A stretch of 7,171 nucleotides of DNA from Coriobacteriaceae bacterium (GTDB lineage Bacteria; Actinomycetota; Coriobacteriia; Anaerosomatales; D1FN1-002). The notes beneath the pieces were generated by a model. It searched no databases. It was not told the DNA's origin and saw only the letters and a list, made by a program, of their open reading frames with translations. The position numbers and the translations under genes were made by a program. Location of the stretch: assembly GCA_013824215.1 (NCBI GenBank), contig PNNM01000055.1, positions 1-7,171 of the forward strand, in the 5' to 3' direction. Positions within the stretch are counted from its first letter, which is position 1. Every line of letters starts with the position of its first letter. This document shows, piece by piece, positions 1 to 5,292 of the stretch.

Positions 1-2
1 AA

Positions 3-371
3 CTGCTGGCCGACGTGGGCTACGAGGACGGCGAGTGGGCCGGCCTCGGACTCGTGCCGGGGGCCTGCACGCGCCTGTCCGAGGGCGTGAAGATCCCGCA
101 CATCGGCTGGAACACGGTGGAGTACCCGAAGCCGAGCCCTCTGTTCGAGGGGGTGCCCGAGAGCACGGCCTTCTACTTCGTGCACAGCTACCGGCTCGAA
201 CCGGCCGACGCCTCGGCTATCATCGGCTCGACCGAGTATGGCGTGCGCTTCGCCGCCGCCGTACAGTCGACCAACGTCTTCGCGGTCCAGTTCCACCCGG
301 AGAAGAGCTCGGAGATGGGGCTTCGCGTGCTCGCGAACTTCGGGCGGATCACAGAGGAGTCGAGAAGATGA
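3..371 (+). CDS. hisH: Imidazole glycerol phosphate synthase, glutaminase subunit HisH (5' truncated by window edge)
   Basis: HisH hydrolyses glutamine and channels ammonia to HisF, together making imidazole glycerol phosphate and AICAR from PRFAR in the cytoplasm. About 122 C-terminal residues are present, in the frame starting at position 3. The family is usually about 200 residues, so the N-terminal 80-90 residues, including the nucleophilic Cys, lie upstream of the window. Visible class I amidotransferase motifs are GLGLVPG, the IPHIGWN segment, YFVHSYR, and near the end QFHPEKS, which holds the catalytic triad His (codon 294-296) and Glu (codon 300-302). The gene ends in TGA at 369-371, overlapping the hisA ATG by four bases (ATGA), which suggests translational coupling. 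Nothing looks broken; the truncation is only the window edge. Identification is firm from motifs and from hisA and hisF following. Confidence 0.96.
   Translation: MLADVGYEDGEWAGLGLVPGACTRLSEGVKIPHIGWNTVEYPKPSPLFEGVPESTAFYFVHSYRLEPADASAIIGSTEYGVRFAAAVQSTNVFAVQFHPEKSSEMGLRVLANFGRITEESRR
354..359 (+). promoter_or_regulatory. Ribosome binding site of hisA
   Basis: GAGGAG lies inside the last codons of hisH, eight bases before the hisA ATG at 368. It supports that ATG, which itself overlaps the hisH stop codon, as the true start. Confidence 0.7.
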
Positions 372-1096
372 TCGTCTTTCCCGCCATCGATATCCTCGAC
401 GGAAGGGTCGTGCGTCTGCACCAGGGGCGGCTCGACGCCGTGAAGGTCTACAACGACGACCCGGTGGACCAGGCGCGGCAGTGGCTCGACGGCGGCGCCG
501 AGTGGCTGCACGTCGTGGACCTCGACGGCGCCGTGCTCGGCGAGCCGCGCAACATCGACGTGATCGAGCGCATCGTCGAGGCGGTGGAGATCCCGGTGCA
601 GGTCGGCGGTGGCATCCGCACGATGGAGACGATCCGCCGCTACCTCGCCGCCGGGGTCACGCGCGTCGTGCTCGGAACCACGCTCGTGACGCATCCCGAG
701 CTGGTCGCCGAGGCATGCGCGGAGGACTGCGAGCAGATCGTGGCCGGTATCGACGCGCGAGACGGCAAGGTCGCCATCGAGGGCTGGCGCGAGGGCACCG
801 ACCACGGCGTGCTCGACCTCGTGCGGGACCTGCAGCTGCTCGGCGTGAGGCGCCTCGCCTACACGGACATCGCGCTGGACGGCACGCAGCGCGGCGTGAA
901 CTACGGCGCCTACCGGACCTTGGCCGGGCAGATCGACATCCCGATCATCGCCTCGGGCGGCGTGGCCTCGCTCGACGACATCACGGACCTCGTCTCGATC
1001 GGTCCGCAGGTCGAGGGCGTCATCATCGGGATCGCGCTGTACGAGAAGCGCTTCTCACTTCCCGAGGCGATCGCCGCCGCGCGCGGGGGAGTGTAA
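368..1096 (+). CDS. hisA: ProFAR isomerase HisA
   Basis: HisA is 1-(5-phosphoribosyl)-5-[(5-phosphoribosylamino)methylideneamino]imidazole-4-carboxamide isomerase, which performs an Amadori rearrangement of ProFAR to PRFAR. It is a cytoplasmic (beta/alpha)8 barrel of 242 residues, the normal family length. The N-terminus reads MIVFPAIDILDG with general base Asp8. The second catalytic Asp is D129 in GIDARDG. Phosphate-binding signatures are QVGGGIR (about 78-84), VVLGTT (about 100-105) and ASGG (195-198). The conserved Trp is W140 and the YTDI segment follows at 165-168. The start is the ATG overlapping the hisH stop, with GAGGAG upstream. Actinobacteria often carry the bifunctional variant PriA, which also does the TrpF reaction; here the residue two before W140 is Glu138, where Mycobacterium PriA has Arg, so plain HisA is favoured. 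hisF follows after nine bases. Confidence 0.96.
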   Translation: MIVFPAIDILDGRVVRLHQGRLDAVKVYNDDPVDQARQWLDGGAEWLHVVDLDGAVLGEPRNIDVIERIVEAVEIPVQVGGGIRTMETIRRYLAAGVTRVVLGTTLVTHPELVAEACAEDCEQIVAGIDARDGKVAIEGWREGTDHGVLDLVRDLQLLGVRRLAYTDIALDGTQRGVNYGAYRTLAGQIDIPIIASGGVASLDDITDLVSIGPQVEGVIIGIALYEKRFSLPEAIAAARGGV

Positions 1097-1105
1097 GAGC
1101 GCGCC

Positions 1106-1870
1106 GTGCTGATGAAGCGCGTCATACCCTGCCTCGACGTGCACGAGGGGCGTGTGGTCAAAGGCGTCAACTTCGTCAACCTGCGCGACGCCGGCGACCC
1201 GGTGGAGCTTGCGGCGGTCTACGACCGCGAGGGCGCCGACGAGCTGGTCTTCCTGGACATCACCGCCACGCACGAGGAGCGGCCGTACATGCTCGACGTG
1301 GCCACGCGCACCGCGGAGGAGGTCTTCATCCCATACACGGTGGGCGGCGGCATGCGCTCGGCGGCCGACATCCGGGCGATGCTGGCGGCCGGCTGCGACA
1401 AGATCTCGATGAACTCGGCGGCCGTGGCCGAACCGGCGCTCATCACCGAGACGGCCCGCGCTTTCGGCTCGCAGTGCATCGTGGTGGCGATCGACGCCAA
1501 GCGTGTGGCGGGCGGGACGGACCGCTGGGAGGTCTACGTGTCGGGCGGGCGCACCGCGACCGGCATCGACGCCGTGGCGTGGGTCGCCGAGGTCGAGCGT
1601 CGCGGCGCTGGGGAGATACTGCTCACGAGCATGGACCGCGACGGCACAAAGGACGGGTTCGACATCCCGCTCACGCGCGCGATCACGCGGGCGGTCAACA
1701 TCCCCGTCATCGCCAGCGGGGGAGCGGGCGAGCTCGACCATTTCGCCGAGGCGGTCGTCGAGGCGGACGCCGACGCGGTCCTCGCCGCGAGCGTGTTCCA
1801 CTTCGGCGAGTTCTCGATCCGCCAGGTGAAGGAGTCGATGGAGTCGCATGGCGTGCCCGTGCGGCTCTAG
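1106..1870 (+). CDS. hisF: Imidazole glycerol phosphate synthase, cyclase subunit HisF
   Basis: HisF is the synthase/cyclase half of imidazole glycerol phosphate synthase. It uses ammonia delivered by HisH to convert PRFAR to imidazole glycerol phosphate and AICAR. The product is a (beta/alpha)8 barrel of 254 residues, standard for the family. Catalytic acid/base residues are D11 (in PCLDV) and D130 (in AIDAK), exactly where the family has them. Other signatures are GRVVKGVNF (15-23), VGGGMRS (79-85), KISMNS (99-104), TSMDRDGT (174-181) and IASGGAG (202-208). The GTG at 1106 is chosen over the ATG at 1112 because it gives the MLMKR opening that matches the usual MLAKR of HisF; the weak AAGAG at 1095-1099 is also better spaced for it. 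Its barrel is homologous to HisA by the well-known ancient duplication. hisI follows after a 15-base gap. Confidence 0.97.
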   Translation: MLMKRVIPCLDVHEGRVVKGVNFVNLRDAGDPVELAAVYDREGADELVFLDITATHEERPYMLDVATRTAEEVFIPYTVGGGMRSAADIRAMLAAGCDKISMNSAAVAEPALITETARAFGSQCIVVAIDAKRVAGGTDRWEVYVSGGRTATGIDAVAWVAEVERRGAGEILLTSMDRDGTKDGFDIPLTRAITRAVNIPVIASGGAGELDHFAEAVVEADADAVLAASVFHFGEFSIRQVKESMESHGVPVRL

Positions 1871-1872
1871 GG

Positions 1873-1877
1873 GGAGG
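1873..1877 (+). promoter_or_regulatory. Ribosome binding site deciding the hisI start
   Basis: GGAGG, within GGGGGAGG at 1870-1877, sits eight bases before the ATG at 1886. An in-frame GTG at 1877 lies within or against this Shine-Dalgarno sequence, so it cannot use it. This favours ATG 1886. Confidence 0.75.
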
Positions 1878-1885
1878 TGGAGCGG

Positions 1886-2284
1886 ATGGACCGCGAGCGC
1901 GACACACTCGGCATCGAGGACCTGAAGTACGACGAGAGTGGCCTCATCCCGGCGGTCGTGCAGCAGCACGACACCGGCGAGGTGCTGATGGTGGCGTACA
2001 TGAACGCCGAATCGCTGGCCAAGACCGTGGAGACGGGACGCACCTGGTTCTGGAGCCGCAGCCGGCAGCAGTACTGGATGAAGGGCGAGAGCTCCGGCTG
2101 CGTGCAGGACGTGCTCGAGGTCCGCTACGACTGCGATGCCGACACCCTGCTCGTGCTCGTGGACCAGCAGGGTGCGGGCGCCTGCCACACCGGCGAGCGC
2201 ACCTGCTTCTATCGCACGCTGCATCCCGCGCCAGGCGTCGCGTCCGGCCCCGCGGTCGAGACCCAGGAGGCGGAGTTCTCGTGA
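1886..2284 (+). CDS. hisI: Phosphoribosyl-AMP cyclohydrolase HisI
   Basis: HisI opens the adenine ring of phosphoribosyl-AMP to give ProFAR, the third step of histidine synthesis, using bound zinc and magnesium. The product is 132 residues, a normal stand-alone HisI length. The sequence shows VLMVAYMN (33-40), TWFWSRSR (53-60), Cys72 in SSGCVQ, the magnesium-binding Asp cluster D82/D84/D86 in YDCDAD, and Cys100 and Cys107 in the CHTGERTC segment, which with Cys72 supply the zinc ligands of the family. The final 20 or so residues, after TLHP, are a non-conserved acidic tail. The ATG at 1886 is preferred to the GTG at 1877 because of the Shine-Dalgarno placement. The stop TGA overlaps the hisE GTG by four bases. 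The enzyme is not fused to HisE, unlike the hisIE fusion of enterobacteria. Confidence 0.96.
   Translation: MDRERDTLGIEDLKYDESGLIPAVVQQHDTGEVLMVAYMNAESLAKTVETGRTWFWSRSRQQYWMKGESSGCVQDVLEVRYDCDADTLLVLVDQQGAGACHTGERTCFYRTLHPAPGVASGPAVETQEAEFS
2265..2270 (+). promoter_or_regulatory. Ribosome binding site of hisE
   Basis: A perfect AGGAGG lies within the end of hisI, ten bases before the GTG at 2281. It supports the GTG that overlaps the hisI stop (GTGA) as the hisE start. Confidence 0.75.
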
Positions 2285-2619
2285 GCGATGGCGTCGACCT
2301 GCCCGGTGCGCCGCGGCCGGTGGGGGCGCCGGACCTCGGAGAGGTGCTGACCGGGCTCTACGAGGTGCTCGAACAGCGCAAGCGCGACATGCCCGAGGAC
2401 AGCTACACCGCCAAGCTGCTGCTCGGCGACAGGGACAAGCTGCTCAAGAAGATCGGCGAGGAGGCCACAGAGGTGGTGATGGCCGCCAAGGACTCGGATT
2501 CGCAGCAGCTGCGCTACGAGATTGGCGACCTGATCTACCACCTCATGGTGGTGATGGTGCGCGAGGGGCTGACGCTGGAGGACCTTGCCGCCGAGCTGGC
2601 GGGGCGTCGTCGGGAGTAG
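2281..2619 (+). CDS. hisE: Phosphoribosyl-ATP pyrophosphatase HisE
   Basis: HisE removes pyrophosphate from phosphoribosyl-ATP to give phosphoribosyl-AMP, the second step of the pathway. The product is 112 residues, of the all-alpha MazG-like/HisE NTP pyrophosphohydrolase fold. Family hallmarks are SYTAKLL, the DKLLKKIGEEATEVVMAAK stretch whose Glu residues bind magnesium, and YEIGDLIYHLMVVM, whose Asp belongs to the same metal site. It ends in the usual ELAGRR tail. The first 20 or so residues before LGEVLTGLYEVL are Pro/Gly-rich and not conserved. The start is GTG, overlapping the hisI stop by four bases behind a perfect AGGAGG. It is the last his gene in this cluster; the next gene begins 14 bases after its stop codon. 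Confidence 0.95.
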   Translation: MSDGVDLPGAPRPVGAPDLGEVLTGLYEVLEQRKRDMPEDSYTAKLLLGDRDKLLKKIGEEATEVVMAAKDSDSQQLRYEIGDLIYHLMVVMVREGLTLEDLAAELAGRRRE

Positions 2620-2633
2620 GAGCCGAGGAAGAA

Positions 2634-4241
2634 GTGAGTCCGCGGGTCAGGGGGCGGGTGAAGGTCCAGCCGCTGTGGCTGCGCATCGAGCGCAACCGCG
2701 TGAGGCTCGCCGCGTTCGTCGCGATGTTCGTGCTGTTCGCGGTCCTCGTCGCGGAGATCGCGCTGTTCGTGGCGTTCTACGGCCTCGGCATCGTGCTCCT
2801 GCTCGTCTCGGCCCGCGTCTCCTTCGATGTGGGGGAACGCTCGCTGAGCGACGCGGTCGCCCGGCTGCTGATGCACCCCGCGCCGGTCGCGGAGTGGACC
2901 GCCGGTCTCGGAGCGATGCTCGCCTGTCTGTACGTCGCCTGCGCGATCGGGCGTCCGCTGCGGGGCCGGCTCGCGGCGCTCGGGGCGCGCTTCGTGCCGC
3001 TCGGGGAGATGCTCGACACCAAGCACGCGCTGAAGGAGATGTCGCTGGCCGCCGGCTTCGATCCGGCGCCGGAGCTGTTCGTGCTGGATTCCGCCTCGGT
3101 CAACGCGCTGTGCCTGGCGCGCGGCAAGGCGCGCCCGTTCGTGATCGTCACGCGCGGCCTGGTCGAACGGTTCTCGCGCGGGGAGCAGAGAGCGGTCTTC
3201 GCGCACCTGCTCGCGCGTCTGCGCTCCGGGGACGTGCACTGGGCCACCGCCGTCTCGGCGCTGATGGCGCCGGTCTGGAAGTGGCGCGAGGCGGACTTGA
3301 GCGCCGAGGACGACGCGCTGTCCAGCATCCTGCTCGATGAGCCCGCGGGCGCCTTCCTCGGCGGCGACAGCCACCATCGCGTGCTCGGGGCGGGCGGCGG
3401 GAGCGGCGGCGACGTGTGGCTGCTCGCGGTGTGGGCGTACGCCGCGTACATGATCGCCGTCGTCGCATCCGAGATCGTGATGCTCGGCCACCACCGCTCG
3501 CACCTGACCGGCGCCATCACGGCCGACGCCGAAGGGATGCTGCTGCTCAAAGACCCCGTTTTGATGCTCGAGACGCTGAAGCGGGCGATCGAGGCGGACA
3601 ACCGGGTGCGGCTGGCCCTGCCGATGTACGCGGGCCTGTTCTACATCTGGGCCGGCGACGACCTCATCGACGAGCAGGACCCCGACTGGGAGCGCATCGA
3701 CCGGCTTCGCGAGGTGGTCGGGGTCGACGGCATGGTGGACGCCGACGCCGAATCGGCGGCGGCCGTCACCGACTCGATGGCCCGCGGCTTCCTGGTCGCG
3801 CCCGAGGCGCCCCGGCTCGAAGCCGTGGGGCCTGCCGCGACCTCTGCCCCCGTCGTGGCGGAGCGCGTCGTGGAGCCGTGGCCGGACCAGCCCGTGCCGA
3901 TCGCCACGCTGTGGGGGGTGGCGATGGCGGTGTTCTTCTTCGGGTGGTCGGCGATCTGGCTGCTCGTCCGCGGCTCGTCCGAGACGACCCGCAGCCTGCT
4001 GTTCTGGACGCCGGTGGTCGCCGGGCTGGCCGGGCTGTTCATGGGACGCTGGTGGACGCCGGCGCTCTTCGTCATCGGGGGCGGCATCCTGGTGTCCGCC
4101 TCCGGGATGGCGGCCGGCAGCGGCGCGGCCCCCACGACCTGGCGGACCGCCGCCGTCTACGCGGGGGCGCTGGTGGCGGGCGGCGTGGGAGCGTGGCTGA
4201 ACCGCGCCATCTTCGGCTCGCTCGGCAGGAGACGCAGGTAG
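2634..4241 (+). CDS. Polytopic membrane protein with degenerate M48 (HtpX-like) peptidase domain, predicted pseudoprotease
   Basis: Function is unknown; 535 residues are predicted. Two hydrophobic helices (about 25-40 and 43-59) and a third (about 88-106) precede a region with the M48/HtpX plan: LKEMSLAAGFDPAPELFVLD (133-152), the VNAL segment (156-159), and PFVIVTRGLVERFSRGEQ (168-185), which leads into the active-site helix. There the family's HExxH reads H191-L-L-A-R195, so the catalytic Glu and second zinc His are absent. A Gly-rich loop (238-260) and a helix (about 261-284) follow, then ITADAEGMLLLKDP (295-308), which resembles the family's E-x-x-AD-x-x-A motif with the Glu ligand replaced by Ala294. 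DPDWERIDRLREV (349-361) matches the usual HPPxxERIxRL segment without its His. A linker (365-420) leads to about four more membrane helices (422-445, 454-471, 474-495, 504-522) and an Arg-rich end. The GTG start follows AGGAG (2618-2622) and GAGGA (2625-2629). It lies 14 bases after hisE and is likely co-transcribed. The M48 relationship is by motif recognition only. Confidence 0.75.
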   Translation: MSPRVRGRVKVQPLWLRIERNRVRLAAFVAMFVLFAVLVAEIALFVAFYGLGIVLLLVSARVSFDVGERSLSDAVARLLMHPAPVAEWTAGLGAMLACLYVACAIGRPLRGRLAALGARFVPLGEMLDTKHALKEMSLAAGFDPAPELFVLDSASVNALCLARGKARPFVIVTRGLVERFSRGEQRAVFAHLLARLRSGDVHWATAVSALMAPVWKWREADLSAEDDALSSILLDEPAGAFLGGDSHHRVLGAGGGSGGDVWLLAVWAYAAYMIAVVASEIVMLGHHRSHLTGAITADAEGMLLLKDPVLMLETLKRAIEADNRVRLALPMYAGLFYIWAGDDLIDEQDPDWERIDRLREVVGVDGMVDADAESAAAVTDSMARGFLVAPEAPRLEAVGPAATSAPVVAERVVEPWPDQPVPIATLWGVAMAVFFFGWSAIWLLVRGSSETTRSLLFWTPVVAGLAGLFMGRWWTPALFVIGGGILVSASGMAAGSGAAPTTWRTAAVYAGALVAGGVGAWLNRAIFGSLGRRRR

Positions 4242-4245
4242 CGCC

Positions 4246-5292
4246 GTGGGACGCGCGCTGCCGAGGATCGCCGTCGTCGTCGTGGCCGTGACACTCGCGG
4301 CTGCGCTCGGCTGGTTCGGCGCCGTGCGCCTGCTCGGCCCGCGCACTCCCGCACCGGGCGCCGCGACCGGCACCGAGGTCACCGGGACCGCGTCGTCCGG
4401 CACCGCAACGCCGGCGGTCGAGACGACACCGCCGCCGGAGCCGACGGCGACCGTAGAGCCGACACGTACGCCCGAGGCCGAGCGCTTCGACGCTTCACGC
4501 GCGATGACGCACGTGCGTGCGGTCACGGCGCTCGGGGTGCGCAAGGGCGGGAGCGGCGCCGAGTCTCGGGCTGCGGCCTACGTGGTGGACCAGCTGCGTG
4601 CGATGGGCTACGAGCCGAAGGTCGAGACGTTCAAGCTCACGAACGGGGCGAGGAGCCGCAACGTCGTGGTGCGCATCCCGGGCGAGGTCGAGGATGTCTT
4701 CGTCATCGGCGCCCACATCGACAGCAAACCTCCCTCGCCTGGAGGCAACGACAACGCCTCGGGCGTCGGCATGTTGCTCGAGCTCGCGCGGGTGTGGTCG
4801 GACGGACGCGGCCCGCGCCTCACCCTCGAGCTCGTCTTCTTCGGCTCCGAGGAGATCATCGACGGGGTGTCCAGCCACCACCACTTCGGGTCGCGCTACC
4901 GGGTGTCGCGGATGCCTGAGGCCGAGCGCGGCCGGACGGCCGGGATGATCTCGCTCGACATGGTCGGCTACGGCAGGACCATCAACACGCGCACCATGTT
5001 GCGCGGGCCGCGGTCGCTCTCGGACATGCTCATCCGCGAGGGACGCCGCGCCGGGCTGACCATCTCGTTCCTGAAGGACGGCGGCCGGACCGGGTGGAGC
5101 GACCACGAGCCGTACGAGAACGCCGGGATCCCTGCCGCGTGGCTCGGGCGTCAGCAGGACCCGGTCTACCACTCGGCCAAGGACACGGCCTCGCACGTCC
5201 AGCCCGACCGCCTCGGGCAGGTGGGGGAGTTCGTGCAGACCTTCGTCGAGGGCCTCGACGGCGAGGCGGTCGCGGAGTTGCGCGGGGATTAG
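4246..5292 (+). CDS. Membrane-anchored M28-family zinc aminopeptidase
   Basis: This is a 348-residue M28 (aminopeptidase Y/Ap1-type) di-zinc peptidase, predicted to act outside the membrane on peptides or exported proteins; its substrate is unknown. The N-terminus has two Arg, then a hydrophobic helix (about 8-28) with no lipobox Cys, so it is either a signal anchor or a signal peptide. A Thr/Pro/Ala-rich linker (about 32-80) precedes the catalytic domain. All family residues are present: H157 and the adjacent catalytic D159 in GAHIDS, bridging D169 in GGNDNASG, general base E202 and ligand E203 in FGSEE, D238 in SLDMVG, and H309 in VYHSAKDT. An insertion with three His (211-213) follows the SEE motif. 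The GTG start is four bases after the preceding stop; its ribosome binding site is weak (AGGAGA at 4227-4232 is far, AGG at 4236-4238 is short), suggesting coupling to the upstream gene. The stop codon overlaps that of the convergent kinase gene. Confidence 0.92.
   Translation: MGRALPRIAVVVVAVTLAAALGWFGAVRLLGPRTPAPGAATGTEVTGTASSGTATPAVETTPPPEPTATVEPTRTPEAERFDASRAMTHVRAVTALGVRKGGSGAESRAAAYVVDQLRAMGYEPKVETFKLTNGARSRNVVVRIPGEVEDVFVIGAHIDSKPPSPGGNDNASGVGMLLELARVWSDGRGPRLTLELVFFGSEEIIDGVSSHHHFGSRYRVSRMPEAERGRTAGMISLDMVGYGRTINTRTMLRGPRSLSDMLIREGRRAGLTISFLKDGGRTGWSDHEPYENAGIPAAWLGRQQDPVYHSAKDTASHVQPDRLGQVGEFVQTFVEGLDGEAVAELRGD

Noticed and set aside
1877..1885. Alternative GTG start of hisI, three codons upstream
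   Set aside because: It coincides with the end of the GGAGG Shine-Dalgarno sequence, leaving no ribosome binding site of its own; ATG 1886 has ideal spacing.
1055..2224. 389-codon minus-strand open frame opposite hisF and hisI
   Set aside because: It is Ala/Arg/His/Asp-rich with no domain pattern and lies entirely antisense to well-identified his genes, so it is a shadow of codon bias.
238..2280. Long + strand open frame running across hisA, hisF and hisI in the frame of hisE
   Set aside because: Only its last part (2281-2619) is real (hisE). The rest is an Arg/Gly/Ala/His-rich low-complexity translation typical of an off-frame in GC-rich DNA, and it overlaps three enzymes with intact catalytic motifs.
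2535..4544. 669-codon minus-strand open frame opposite the M48-like gene
   Set aside because: The translation is Arg/Gly/Pro/His-rich with no recognisable motif. The + strand frame has ordered membrane helices and protease-family motifs and is far more credible.
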